Assembly: GCA_045614925.1 (NCBI GenBank)
Contig: JAZLDV010000063.1
Coordinates: 1 to 47,577 of the forward strand
Origin: JAZLDV01 sp045614925
GTDB taxonomy: Bacteria > Bacillota_I > Bacilli_A > Erysipelotrichales > Coprobacillaceae
DNA: 47,577 bases
Direction of reading: 5' to 3'
Shown: piece after piece, positions 16,925 through 25,566 of the stretch
Layout of the letters: each line of letters opens with the position of its first letter
Numbering within the stretch: position 1 is the first letter of the stretch
The notes under the pieces: generated by a model
What the model was told of the DNA's origin: nothing
The model's database searches: none
Seen by the model: only the letters and a program-made list of their open reading frames with translations
Made by a program: the position numbers and the translations under genes

Positions 16925-17815
16925 TTATATCAGTTTTCTTTCTTTTAGCTGATTATAAATAATATCCTGGTTAATTGTACAGCCATTTTCTCCTAAATGT
17001 ATAGATGGCTTTGTTTTTCCATGATAATCACTTCCACAAGTGATAAGTAAATTATATTGTAATGCTTTTTGATAGAAGTATTCATTTAATTCGGGTGTAT
17101 GATAATTACTAAATACTTCTATTCCTTCTATTCCTTCTTTTATTAATTCATCTAATATATATAATTTATCTTTTAATTGATTTCCTGGATGCGCAATAAC
17201 GCTTATACCACCATGTTTTTTTATCAGATCAATTGTTTCTTTTAATGATGGTAATTTAATAGGTGTATCACATGGTTTTCCTTGAGCATAATAATCCCAA
17301 TAAAAATTCACATAAGGATTATCTCCTCTTATTTGTCCACTTCTATAAGGAAGAAGTAATGGATGATTGATATAACGTGAATCATTTAATAAAACTTCTC
17401 CAAACATTTCTCCTATATAAACACCATTCTTAGATACTCGATCTAAATCAGAAGGTGTAAGTTCAAATCCTAGCTTATTTGTTAATTCAATCTTTTTTAA
17501 AGAACATTTTAATTCCTGTTCAATAATATTATTCTCTATTTTAATAAAATCATCATGATTATAATCTATTCCATATCCTAAAACATGAAGATTAATATTA
17601 TTATATGTACAATCTATTTCTATAGCAGGAATAAGTGTTATATCATACTTTTTAGCAATATCCAATGCTTCTTTGACACCTTTTGTTGAATTATGATCAG
17701 ATAAAGCAATAATTTTTAATCCTTTTTTATAACACTTTGATATTAATTCTTCTACTTTAAATTGACCATCATCACTATAATGGGAATGCATATGCATATC
17801 TATATATATATTCAT
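16925..17815 (-). CDS. PHP-domain phosphoesterase
   Basis: Polymerase-and-histidinol-phosphatase (PHP) family metal-dependent phosphoesterase, 296 residues. The four PHP motifs are visible: DMHMHSHYSDDG at the N-terminus, ALSDHNS (about 36-42), AHPGNQ in the middle and CGSDYHGKTKPS near the end. The closest characterised relatives are YciV/RNase AM-type 3',5'-nucleotide bisphosphate phosphatases and 5'-3' exonucleases. The insertion around residues 110-200 is also typical of that subgroup. It is first in an operon with a second phosphoesterase 10 bases downstream. The exact substrate is not readable. The start ATG at 17815 follows AGGTGAAATA. Confidence 0.9.
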   Translation of the reverse strand: MNIYIDMHMHSHYSDDGQFKVEELISKCYKKGLKIIALSDHNSTKGVKEALDIAKKYDITLIPAIEIDCTYNNINLHVLGYGIDYNHDDFIKIENNIIEQELKCSLKKIELTNKLGFELTPSDLDRVSKNGVYIGEMFGEVLLNDSRYINHPLLLPYRSGQIRGDNPYVNFYWDYYAQGKPCDTPIKLPSLKETIDLIKKHGGISVIAHPGNQLKDKLYILDELIKEGIEGIEVFSNYHTPELNEYFYQKALQYNLLITCGSDYHGKTKPSIHLGENGCTINQDIIYNQLKERKLI

Positions 17816-17858
17816 ATTATTTCACCTCTAATTTTTTATTTTATTATATAAGTTAGTA

Positions 17859-17887
17859 TTTACAAATGCAAAAGAAAAGTCTATACT
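17859..17887 (+). promoter_or_regulatory. Promoter of the glycine riboswitch-symporter transcript
   Basis: TTTACA (17859-17864), 17-base spacer and TATACT (17882-17887). The predicted start near 17895 is just before the first aptamer. Confidence 0.8.
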
Positions 17888-17899
17888 TTATGACATATT

Positions 17900-18060
17900 C
17901 GGATGAAAATGGCGAAAGAGATTCTTAAAAGAACACCGAAGAATTAATGATTTCAGGTAAAAGGATCGCTATTGGACGAGGCGTTGGAGAGACTCATTAA
18001 ATTGAGCACCGAAGGAGAAAGCAGAATTGTGAAACTCTCAGGTAAAAGGACAGCGTTATA
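17900..18060 (+). ncRNA. Tandem glycine riboswitch (two gcvT-type aptamers)
   Basis: Two consecutive glycine aptamers. Aptamer 1 (about 17900-17972) has GCGAAAGAGA, AACACCGAAG and TTTCAGGTAAAAGGATCGC. Aptamer 2 (about 17974-18058) has GCGTTGGAGAGACTC, GAGCACCGAAGGAG, AACTCTCAGGTAAAAGGAC and AGCGT. The conserved CACCGA and CAGGTAAAAGGA cores and P1 stems are present in both. The following 50 bases show no strong terminator before AGGAGG at 18095, so control may be at translation or by a weak structure. Glycine sensing fits the downstream alanine/glycine symporter. Confidence 0.95.
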
Positions 18061-18111
18061 TATCGTTTTTTCGTTATTTTCCGACTAATTTATTAGGAGG
18101 ATTTTTTTATT

Positions 18112-19419
18112 ATGAACGATTTATTATTGAAATTAAATGATTTTATCTGGGGATTACCTCTAATCTGTTTATTACTAGGAACAGGAATTTATTTTACTAT
18201 CAGATTAAGACTTCTTCAGATAACAAAACTTAAACTTGCATTTTCATGCATTTTCAAAAAGGAAGATGGTGAAGGAGATGTATCAAGTTTTCAATCTTTA
18301 TGTACTGCATTATCTTCAACTATTGGGACTGGAAATATTGTAGGTGTTGCAACTGCAATTGCAGCAGGTGGTCCTGGTGCAGTATTCTGGATGTGGGTAT
18401 CAGCTTTTTTTGGTATGACAACAAAATATGCTGAAGGTTTATTAGCTATTAAGTTTAGAATTAAAGATGAATTTGGACAAATGGCTGGTGGTCCTATGTA
18501 CTATCTTGAATTAGGACTTAAGAATCATTTTCTTGCGAAAATGTTTGCGATTTTTGGAATGTTAGCGGCATTGCTTGGAATTGGTACATTTACACAGACA
18601 AGATCTATTTCTGATGCATTGGTTTTATCATTTCAGATTCCACCTTATATAAGTGCAATTATTTTATCTATCTTAGTTGCTTTTATTACATTAGGGGGAA
18701 TTCAAAGAATTGCCAATGTTGCTGAAAAGGTTGTTCCTTTTATGAGTATTTTTTATATTTTAGGTGTATTGATTGTTATTGTTAGTCATATTGATAAGTT
18801 ACCTGGTGTATTTCATTTAATATTAAGTGAAGCTTTATCAGTTCAATCATTGCTTGGTGGAACTTTAGGGATAACTATTCAAAAAGGAATTAGCAGAGGG
18901 ATTTTTTCAAATGAGAGTGGTTTAGGAAGTGCACCTATTGCAGCTGCTGCTTCTAAATCAGATTCATGTGTTGAACAAGGATTAGTTTCAATGACTGGTA
19001 CTTTTATTGATACTATTATTATTTGTACAATGACTGCATTAGCTATATTAATTACATCTTCTCATACAAGTGGATTAGAAGGAGCAGCAATGACTACTCA
19101 TGCTTTTTCTATGATTCCTCATTTAGGTGTTTATATTGTTAATATAGGACTTATTTTCTTTGCTTTTACAACTATTATTGGATGGAATTATTATGGAGAG
19201 AAATGTGCATATTATTTAAAAGGACATTCTTTAGTCAAAGTATTTAAGATTCTTTATATTATTGCGATTGCAATTGCACCTTTTATTTCTTTATCTTCTG
19301 TCTTTATTATTGCAGATATTATGAATGGTCTTATGGCTATCCCTAACCTTATTGGATTAATAGGTCTAAGAAAGATTATTATAGATGAAACAAATAAATA
19401 TTTTAATAGGACGATGTAA
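18112..19419 (+). CDS. Alanine/glycine:cation symporter (AGCS family)
   Basis: Sodium- or proton-coupled importer (or exporter) of alanine and glycine, 435 residues with about ten membrane helices. The family signature appears as STIGTGNIVGVATAIAAGGP (about 68-87), with YAEGLLAIKFR and the AGGPMYYLE motif following. A second signature, GISRGIFSNESGLGSAPIAA, lies around 264-283. The length is near the family norm. The ATG follows AGGAGG by 11 bases. A tandem glycine riboswitch precedes it, so glycine is the likely physiological ligand. Known riboswitch examples turn on catabolism or efflux, and also control uptake, so the direction is not certain. The stop codon lies inside a bidirectional terminator. 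Confidence 0.95.
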   Translation: MNDLLLKLNDFIWGLPLICLLLGTGIYFTIRLRLLQITKLKLAFSCIFKKEDGEGDVSSFQSLCTALSSTIGTGNIVGVATAIAAGGPGAVFWMWVSAFFGMTTKYAEGLLAIKFRIKDEFGQMAGGPMYYLELGLKNHFLAKMFAIFGMLAALLGIGTFTQTRSISDALVLSFQIPPYISAIILSILVAFITLGGIQRIANVAEKVVPFMSIFYILGVLIVIVSHIDKLPGVFHLILSEALSVQSLLGGTLGITIQKGISRGIFSNESGLGSAPIAAAASKSDSCVEQGLVSMTGTFIDTIIICTMTALAILITSSHTSGLEGAAMTTHAFSMIPHLGVYIVNIGLIFFAFTTIIGWNYYGEKCAYYLKGHSLVKVFKILYIIAIAIAPFISLSSVFIIADIMNGLMAIPNLIGLIGLRKIIIDETNKYFNRTM

Positions 19420-19433
19420 AAACATCGTCCTAT
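19406..19433. terminator. Bidirectional terminator embedded in two stop regions
   Basis: Stem ATAGGACGATGT / ACATCGTCCTAT with an AAAA loop. It contains the symporter stop codon and overlaps the last codon of the convergent DUF1287 gene. There is no long U-tract, so efficiency is uncertain. Confidence 0.7.
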
Positions 19434-20062
19434 TTGCTTATTCTATAGTGTCCTATAATATCATCTCTATGTTCTAAGATATCTTCTTCGTAATGTAACT
19501 GATAAGGATGAGCATGATGAATGACAAAAGGAATACCCTTATGATTTCTTTTATCCGAAACAATACCTATATGTTTTTTAAAAACTACAATATCTCCACC
19601 TTGCCACTCATGTATATCATAGACATCTTTACTTAAACTGATTGCATGATGATCAAAATAAATCTTTAGATTCCTTACTCTTCTAAAATCAATATTTTTA
19701 TCACCTACATCATGATAATCATTTGGATATTGTCTGATATCTTCATCTACTAATTCTTGCAGATTATATCCTGCATCTAACAGACCAAATCCAACTACAT
19801 CTGTGCATACTCCATATCCATCATCAGGATATCCTGATGCATAATACTGACTTTTATATTTTGGTCTTGTTTTAATATATTGTCTGACATTATTCAATAT
19901 ATCACTTTGATCATCTATGCCATCTTGATCTTTATCACTAGATGAAATAAAAGGAGTTATTCCAAAATGATCATTGTTATATTTTATATGTGGAATAATA
20001 TTTAACACATATAAAATAATAACCATAATCACTATGATACAGACTATAATTATTTTTTTCAT
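19430..20062 (-). CDS. DUF1287 family membrane-anchored protein
   Basis: 210-residue protein with one N-terminal membrane anchor (about 3-24) and an extracytoplasmic domain of the DUF1287 family, which has an NlpC/P60-like papain fold. The conserved GYGVCTDVVGFGLLDAG (candidate nucleophile Cys), IDFRRVRNL, WQGGDIVVF, HIGIVSD and IIGHYR motifs are all present. Between the anchor and the domain, DKDQDGIDDQSD resembles a calcium-binding thrombospondin-3/EF-type loop. A cell-wall amidase or peptidase role is possible, but DUF1287 is uncharacterised. The start overlaps the upstream double-GNAT stop by four bases (ATGA). Confidence 0.85.
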   Translation of the reverse strand: MKKIIIVCIIVIMVIILYVLNIIPHIKYNNDHFGITPFISSSDKDQDGIDDQSDILNNVRQYIKTRPKYKSQYYASGYPDDGYGVCTDVVGFGLLDAGYNLQELVDEDIRQYPNDYHDVGDKNIDFRRVRNLKIYFDHHAISLSKDVYDIHEWQGGDIVVFKKHIGIVSDKRNHKGIPFVIHHAHPYQLHYEEDILEHRDDIIGHYRISK

Positions 20063-21066
20063 AATGTTTTTTTCATATAAATGACATCTTCCATAGGATT
20101 TTCATAATAGGCATAACATTCTTCAAAACCATATTTTTTATAAAGATATATAGCAGCCTCTAATGGAACAATCGTATCTAATACCATTTCCTTATATCCT
20201 GCTATTTTTGCATGTTCGATAATACTTAAAATCAATTGTTTCCCTATAGAAGAATTTCTATATTCTGGTAATACATATAATCTTTTCATTTCACATATTG
20301 TCTGACTTAATCCCTGATATGCAACAATTCCTACAATCTTATTATCTTTTTCATAAACTAATAGTTCCCCTTTAGGTGAACAATATTTTGCTTTAATATC
20401 TTTTAATTCATCATCAATATTTTGAAACGATAAATCCCTATTTAATTCATTACAATAAGATAAAATCAGTTCTTTCACTTCATGAATATAATCTGTTCCA
20501 TCTTTAATATTATTTGACTTATATTCACTTTTTAATATTGAATATATTTTAACATCCACTATTCCTGTATTATTATAAGCAGCCTGTCTTAATGTTCCTT
20601 CATAAGATAATCCACATTTCTCCATTACTTTATATGAACCATTATTTCTAAAATCACATTTTGCAGATATTCTATTCACTTTAACATCTTCAAAAAAGAA
20701 AGCAATAACTCTTTTAAATGCTTCACTCATATATCCTTTATTCCACCACTTGCTTCCTAAGCAATATCCAATTTCAACTTCTAAAATCTTATCATTAGAT
20801 GAAACAACAGAAATAGTTCCAATACATTCATTACTTTCTTTTAATGCAATAGCCCATTGATAAAATGAAGGCTCAAGATACGAATTAATCCATTTCCCAA
20901 TTACCTTTTGTGTAACACTAACATCACTATGTGTCGGCCAGGTAAGATACTTGGTTACTAGTTCATCACCTGTCCAATTTTTAAAAGAAGTCTGAATATC
21001 AAACCCTTCAAATTTTCTTAATATTAGTCTATCAGTTTCCAATCTCACAGTTCCTTTATGTTCCAT
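20059..21066 (-). CDS. Double GNAT acetyltransferase
   Basis: 335-residue fusion of two GNAT domains. Residues 1-180 match the RimJ/RimL type: RLETDRLILRKF at the N-terminus, IGTISVV, EIGYCLGSKWWNKGYMSEA for acetyl-CoA binding, and RNNGSYKVMEKCGL. Residues about 192-335 form a second GNAT of a different subgroup, with VGIVAYQG, MKRLYVLPEYRNSSIGKQLI and LYKKYGFEECYAY. Both keep the acetyl-CoA loop, so both could be active. The gene lies 2 bases after the methyltransferase gene and overlaps the DUF1287 gene by 4. Substrates are unknown; an antibiotic, peptide or small-molecule modification is possible but unsupported. Confidence 0.85.
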   Translation of the reverse strand: MEHKGTVRLETDRLILRKFEGFDIQTSFKNWTGDELVTKYLTWPTHSDVSVTQKVIGKWINSYLEPSFYQWAIALKESNECIGTISVVSSNDKILEVEIGYCLGSKWWNKGYMSEAFKRVIAFFFEDVKVNRISAKCDFRNNGSYKVMEKCGLSYEGTLRQAAYNNTGIVDVKIYSILKSEYKSNNIKDGTDYIHEVKELILSYCNELNRDLSFQNIDDELKDIKAKYCSPKGELLVYEKDNKIVGIVAYQGLSQTICEMKRLYVLPEYRNSSIGKQLILSIIEHAKIAGYKEMVLDTIVPLEAAIYLYKKYGFEECYAYYENPMEDVIYMKKTL

Positions 21067-21068
21067 TT

Positions 21069-21728
21069 TTATTCCTTCTTTCTTACAATTGCATAAATCA
21101 TATGAGAAAACTCCTGAGGGATAGATGTTTTTCCCATTTCTTCAATCACAAAATAATTCTCCAATTCTTTTTTCCATGTTTCTAGACTCACAACTTTGCA
21201 TGATGTATGTGTAACATACACATCCTCATCAACACATTGTTTTTTTACAATATCATAAGCTTTGCTTATGTCACTTTCATATTCTTCTTTTCCATCTCCC
21301 ATTGATAAAATCAAACCTACTCCATCTTCTTTTAAATGATTAGAAATAAAATTATACATTTTATTTCTATCATCATTTAAGACAAGCATATGGACTAAAG
21401 CAATCGCATAAATAAAATCAAATTTCTTATTTAAAGATTCATTTAAACAATCTAAAACTTGAAATGAATCTTTATATTGAATACGTTTTGCATATTCTAT
21501 TGCTTCTTTTGATATATCAGTTGCTAGAAGATTATAACCTTGATTCAATAGATAAAATGCATCTCTTCCCTCTCCACATCCTAATTCTAATAATTCATGA
21601 TTATGTGTTATATTATATCTTTTTAATGTTTCTTCTACGATAGGTGTAGGTATATTAGAAAACCATTGCTTATTTTGATTATGTATAGTTTTATAGCGTT
21701 CATCATACGCTTCATAATATTTTTTCAT
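21069..21728 (-). CDS. Class I SAM-dependent methyltransferase
   Basis: 219-residue Rossmann-fold methyltransferase. SAM motif I reads LLELGCGEGRDAFYLL (about 47-62), with LLATDIS for motif II and FDFIYAIALVHML as motif IV. An N-terminal YYEAYDERY helix is typical of small-molecule or tellurite-type (TehB-like) methyltransferases. The ATG at 21728 is chosen because GGAG lies 11 bases upstream; the frame also has a GTG at 21737 too close to that site. It is first of three tightly packed genes (methyltransferase, double GNAT, DUF1287). TATAAT lies about 25 bases upstream, but no clear -35. Confidence 0.85.
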   Translation of the reverse strand: MKKYYEAYDERYKTIHNQNKQWFSNIPTPIVEETLKRYNITHNHELLELGCGEGRDAFYLLNQGYNLLATDISKEAIEYAKRIQYKDSFQVLDCLNESLNKKFDFIYAIALVHMLVLNDDRNKMYNFISNHLKEDGVGLILSMGDGKEEYESDISKAYDIVKKQCVDEDVYVTHTSCKVVSLETWKKELENYFVIEEMGKTSIPQEFSHMIYAIVRKKE

Positions 21729-21763
21729 AAATAACACATCTCCTCTTATGTATCATTATAACG

Positions 21764-21791
21764 CAAAAGGTATGCGTGAGCACACCTTTTG
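21764..21791 (-). terminator. Hairpin after gntR (acn-icd-gntR operon end)
   Basis: Stem CAAAAGGTATGC / GCACACCTTTTG with one G-U pair and a four-base loop, 6 bases after the gntR stop. There is little U-tract on the minus strand, so termination may be partial. Confidence 0.6.
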
Positions 21792-21797
21792 GATATT

Positions 21798-22472
21798 TTA
21801 TTTATTTTTGTTTGCAAAATAACTTCTTACTAATAATTGTGTTTTTCTAATATGTTTTTGCACAGTTTCTCGTGCTAGTTTTTTATCTTTCTTTAAAATC
21901 GCTTCATAAATGGCTTTATGTTCACTTAATGCAGAATCTAAGCGTGTAGGCTGTAAAATAGAATGTCTGCTTGTCACAGTGACATAGTAATTCACATCTT
22001 TTAATAATTGCTCAAAATATTGTGATTGTGTTGAATGATAAATGGCTTCATGGAACTGGATATTTAATTGACTGATTTTTTCATTATCCTGTTTCATTGT
22101 ATAAAATTCCATCAATTCATAGACTTCTCTAATTTTAGATAAATGCATATCGTCCATACGGTCAATCGCAAGCTGAATTGCTAGTCCTTCTAAAGCTAGA
22201 CGAATTTCAAACATATCATCAATATCTCTAGAAGAAAATCCTTTAACATAAACACCTTTATTAGGAATACTTTCTACTAGTCCTTCTAGTTCTAATTGTT
22301 TTAAAGCTTCCCTAATAGGTGTTCTACTAATATCTAATTCTTTAGCTAAAGATAATTCATTTAATTTCTGACCACTTTCATATTCATCATTTAAAATACG
22401 ATCTCTTAAAACTTCAAAAATTCTATGTCCTAAAGATCCATGTTTTACTGTTTCAAATAGTTTTTCTGCCAT
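21798..22472 (-). CDS. GntR-family regulator, FCD (FadR) subfamily
   Basis: DNA-binding transcription factor of 224 residues. The N-terminal winged helix (about 10-75) contains LSLAKELDISRTPIREALKQLELEGLV, the classic GntR recognition helix region, and GVYVKGF for the wing. The C-terminal all-helical FCD domain (about 85-215) has FEIRLALEGLA and metal-site type residues in NIQFHEAIYHST and SEHKAIYEAI. FCD domains bind organic acids, often through a metal ion. It is third in the acn-icd-gntR operon, so the likely role is autoregulated control of citrate/isocitrate metabolism through the palindromes near 25413-25455. Confidence 0.92.
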   Translation of the reverse strand: MAEKLFETVKHGSLGHRIFEVLRDRILNDEYESGQKLNELSLAKELDISRTPIREALKQLELEGLVESIPNKGVYVKGFSSRDIDDMFEIRLALEGLAIQLAIDRMDDMHLSKIREVYELMEFYTMKQDNEKISQLNIQFHEAIYHSTQSQYFEQLLKDVNYYVTVTSRHSILQPTRLDSALSEHKAIYEAILKKDKKLARETVQKHIRKTQLLVRSYFANKNK

Positions 22473-22484
22473 TGTCTTTTCCTC

Positions 22485-23477
22485 CTATAATGCATCAATA
22501 ATTGCTTGTGTAAATTCACTTAATGATGCATGTCCTCCAATATCCTGAGTCACTGTTTTTCCTTCTTCTAATACTTTTTTAATTGCATTTCTTACTTTAT
22601 CTGCATCTTCTTTTAATCCTAAATCTTCTAGCATCAATGCAAATGCTAATAATAAAGCACTAGGGTTTGCTTTATTTAATCCTGCAATATCAGGAGCACT
22701 TCCATGTACCGCTTCATAAATACGATAATCATCTCCAATATTTCCACTAGGAGCAAAACCTAATCCTCCTACTAGTCCAGCACATAAATCAGAAATAATA
22801 TCTCCATATAAATTTAATGATACCAATACATCAAATGCTTCTGGTCTTAAAACTAACTGCATACACATATTATCAATAATAACTTCTTGAGTTTCAATAT
22901 CTTCATAGTCTTTTGCGACTTCTCTATAGACTTCTAAAAATAAACCATCTGTATATTTCATAATATTAGCTTTGTGTACTGCTGTTACTTTTTTTCTGTT
23001 ATTTGCTTTTGCATATTCAAAAGCATAACGACAAATCTTTTCACATGCATCTCTGGTAATAATCTTAATACCATGAGCCATGTCTTTACCTATCATATAT
23101 TCTACACCTTTATATAGATCTTCAGTATTTTCTCTAATAATAACTAAATCGATATGTTCATAACGTGATGGTACACCTTTAAATAATCGAATAGGTCTTA
23201 CATTAGCAAATGTATCAAATTGCTGTCTTAATGCAACATTGACACTTCTAAACCCTGTTCCTATAGGTGTCGCAGTCGGTCCTTTTAAAGCCCATTTATA
23301 CTCTTTAATAGCATCAATTAGTCCATCTTCAAAAACTTGTGATGTTTTAGCAGCATACTCAGCTCCAGCCTGATATTCTAGCCATTCAATATCCACATTT
23401 AATGCTTGAGTTACATCTTTTACACTTTGTGCGATTTCTATTCCTATTCCATCTCCAGGAATCAATACTGCTTTCAT
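22485..23477 (-). CDS. icd: Isocitrate dehydrogenase (NAD-type, IMDH-like family)
   Basis: Decarboxylating dehydrogenase converting isocitrate to 2-oxoglutarate, 330 residues, the short homoisocitrate/isopropylmalate dehydrogenase-like form. Seen: IPGDGIGIEIAQSV at the N-terminus, the substrate Arg motif IIRENTEDLYKG, catalytic Lys in AVHKANIMK, metal ligands in NLYGDIISDLCAGL, and EAVHGSAPDIAG for NAD binding. Family assignment is firm; isocitrate over isopropylmalate is inferred from the adjoining aconitase and RENTEDLY pattern. Its ATG overlaps the acn stop codon by one base, with GGAGGG just upstream. No citrate synthase gene is in the window. Confidence 0.9.
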   Translation of the reverse strand: MKAVLIPGDGIGIEIAQSVKDVTQALNVDIEWLEYQAGAEYAAKTSQVFEDGLIDAIKEYKWALKGPTATPIGTGFRSVNVALRQQFDTFANVRPIRLFKGVPSRYEHIDLVIIRENTEDLYKGVEYMIGKDMAHGIKIITRDACEKICRYAFEYAKANNRKKVTAVHKANIMKYTDGLFLEVYREVAKDYEDIETQEVIIDNMCMQLVLRPEAFDVLVSLNLYGDIISDLCAGLVGGLGFAPSGNIGDDYRIYEAVHGSAPDIAGLNKANPSALLLAFALMLEDLGLKEDADKVRNAIKKVLEEGKTVTQDIGGHASLSEFTQAIIDAL

Positions 23478-25396
23478 TATAGATTCCCTCCTTTATTTTT
23501 TATACTATTTAATAATCCACCTTCTAGAATTAATTGTTTTTCTCTAGGTGTTAATTTTAGTTTTGCCACAATTGTTTTATTTGTATTTTGATTTAATACA
23601 GTTATATCTGTTTCATTTTCTACACATTCTTTAATATTCAATAAAGTATATGTGTTAACATCATTAAAGAAATCATAATCTTCTTCATTAATTAATAATG
23701 GTAAAATACCATTATTAATTAAATTAGAACGATGAATTCTTGCAAAAGAGAAAGCAAATATTGCTTTAATATTTAAATAACTTGGTACTAAAGCTGCATG
23801 TTCTCTTGAAGATCCTTGTCCATAATTTTCTTTTCCTACAATAAATCCACCTTGATTATCTATAGCTCTTTGATAAAAATCTTTATCAACTTTACTAAAT
23901 GAATATTTTGCAAGATGTGGAACATTAGAACGATAAGGTAATAATTTAGAATCTGAAGGAACAATATGATCAGTAGAAATATTATCTCCTACTTTTAATA
24001 TTACTTTTCCTTCTATATCTTTATCTAATGCTTTTCCAATAGGAACTGGTTTAATATTTGGTCCCATATAAACTTCGTTTTTGTTATCATAATCTTTAAT
24101 AAAGAAATGTTCATTTTTAATAAATGGTACCATCTCAATATGTTCTAAATACATATCATCTTCAAATTCACTTGATAAATATCCTTTAATTGCTGAAAGA
24201 GCAGCAACTTCAGGTGAAACCAAATAAACTGAAGCATCATTTGTTCCCGAACGTCCTTTAAAATTACGATTAATCGTTCTTAAAGACACACCCTTTGATA
24301 ATGGAGCCTGCCCCATTCCAATACAAGGTCCACATCCACATTCTAATATACGTGCTCCTGCATGAATCATATCTGATAATGCACCGTTACTTGCTAGCAT
24401 TGATAAAATACTAGAACTTCCTGGTGCAATAACTAAAGAAACATGATCTTGTACTTGTCGTCCTTTTAAGATAGCTGCAACTTTCATCATATCTGCATAA
24501 GATGAATTTGTACATGAACCAATCACAACTTGATGAATAGGTAGCCCTTCTAACTCTGATGCATTAACAACAGCATCTGGAGAATGAGGTTTTGCAACCA
24601 TAGGCACTAATTCGTCTAAATGAATAACTAGTTTTTCATCATAAGTCGCATCTTCATCAGCTTTTAATTCTTTATAATCAAGTTCTCTACCTTGCTGAAT
24701 CAAATATTCTTTTGTTTTTTCATCTGTAGGGAAAATAGATGTTGTTGCACCTAATTCTGCTCCCATATTACAGATTGTTGCACGATCAGTTAAAGATAAA
24801 CATTGAATACCTTCACCACAATATTCAACAATCTTATTTACTCCTCCTTTTACAGATAATATCTGTAAAATCTTTAAAATAATATCTTTAGCACTCACCC
24901 ATTTAGGTTTTGTACCTACTAATTCAACTTGAATAACACTTGGACATTGAAGATAATATTTTCCACTTGCCATAGCAATCGCAACATCTAATCCTCCTGC
25001 TCCAATTGCAATCATCCCCATTGCACCACATGTAGGTGTATGAGAATCACTTCCTACTAAAGTTTCACCAGGTTTAGAAAAATTTTCTAAATGTAACTGA
25101 TGACATACTCCATTCCCTGGTCTTGAAAAAGTAATTCCATGTTTTTTAGCAACACTGCGAATAAATTCATGATCATCCATATTCTCAAAACCTGTCTGAA
25201 GCATATTGTGATCTATATAAGCAACTGCTTTTTTAACAGCAACATGCTCAATATCCATGGCTTCTAACTGCAAATAAGCCATAGTCCCTGTAGAATCCTG
25301 TGTTAATGTCTGGTCCATAGAAATACAGATCTGAGTCCCAGGAACTAGACTTCCTTCTAATAAATGCTCATTTAAAATCTTATACGCTAAATTCAT
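23477..25396 (-). CDS. acn: Aconitate hydratase
   Basis: Iron-sulfur enzyme interconverting citrate and isocitrate, 639 residues, the shorter monomeric form common in anaerobes. The 4Fe-4S ligands are in IGSCTNSS and ECGCGPCIG (Cys295, Cys355 and Cys358 from this start). Other hallmarks are GSDSHTPTCGAMG near 115, NRNFKGRSG, and the swivelling domain with DNISTDHIVPS and YGQGSSREHAALVP. The ATG at 25396 follows GGAGG by 8 bases; earlier in-frame codons overlap that site. It is first in the operon with icd and gntR. With isocitrate dehydrogenase it would make 2-oxoglutarate for glutamate, and glutamine synthetase is encoded nearby. Confidence 0.95.
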   Translation of the reverse strand: MNLAYKILNEHLLEGSLVPGTQICISMDQTLTQDSTGTMAYLQLEAMDIEHVAVKKAVAYIDHNMLQTGFENMDDHEFIRSVAKKHGITFSRPGNGVCHQLHLENFSKPGETLVGSDSHTPTCGAMGMIAIGAGGLDVAIAMASGKYYLQCPSVIQVELVGTKPKWVSAKDIILKILQILSVKGGVNKIVEYCGEGIQCLSLTDRATICNMGAELGATTSIFPTDEKTKEYLIQQGRELDYKELKADEDATYDEKLVIHLDELVPMVAKPHSPDAVVNASELEGLPIHQVVIGSCTNSSYADMMKVAAILKGRQVQDHVSLVIAPGSSSILSMLASNGALSDMIHAGARILECGCGPCIGMGQAPLSKGVSLRTINRNFKGRSGTNDASVYLVSPEVAALSAIKGYLSSEFEDDMYLEHIEMVPFIKNEHFFIKDYDNKNEVYMGPNIKPVPIGKALDKDIEGKVILKVGDNISTDHIVPSDSKLLPYRSNVPHLAKYSFSKVDKDFYQRAIDNQGGFIVGKENYGQGSSREHAALVPSYLNIKAIFAFSFARIHRSNLINNGILPLLINEEDYDFFNDVNTYTLLNIKECVENETDITVLNQNTNKTIVAKLKLTPREKQLILEGGLLNSIKNKGGNL

Positions 25397-25412
25397 ACAT
25401 AACACCTCCAAC

Positions 25413-25455
25413 ATTGTATACAATTATACACCTAAACAAGAAAAATGTATATACA
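25413..25455 (-). promoter_or_regulatory. acn promoter with two GntR-type palindromes
   Basis: Minus-strand TATAAT (25428-25423), with TATACA 17 bases upstream as a weak -35. The perfect palindrome ATTGTATACAAT (25413-25424) covers the start point and touches the -10. A second palindrome TGTATATACA (25446-25455) covers the -35. Their centres are 32 bp apart, about three helical turns. They resemble the TNGTNNNACNA sites of FCD-type GntR regulators. Confidence 0.6.
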
Positions 25456-25530
25456 AAAATTAGAATTCTCATTATTTGTTAATATGTTATTTATAAAAAA
25501 TACAAATTTAGACATATTTTTTAACAAAAA

Positions 25531-25561
25531 AAAGATTCAATGATTAATTCATTGAATCTTT
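25531..25561 (-). terminator. Terminator of the zinc-ribbon gene
   Basis: 13-bp stem AAAGATTCAATGA / TCATTGAATCTTT with a TTAAT loop, 6 bases after the stop, followed on the minus strand by a long U-run. Confidence 0.85.
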
Positions 25562-25566
25562 GCATG

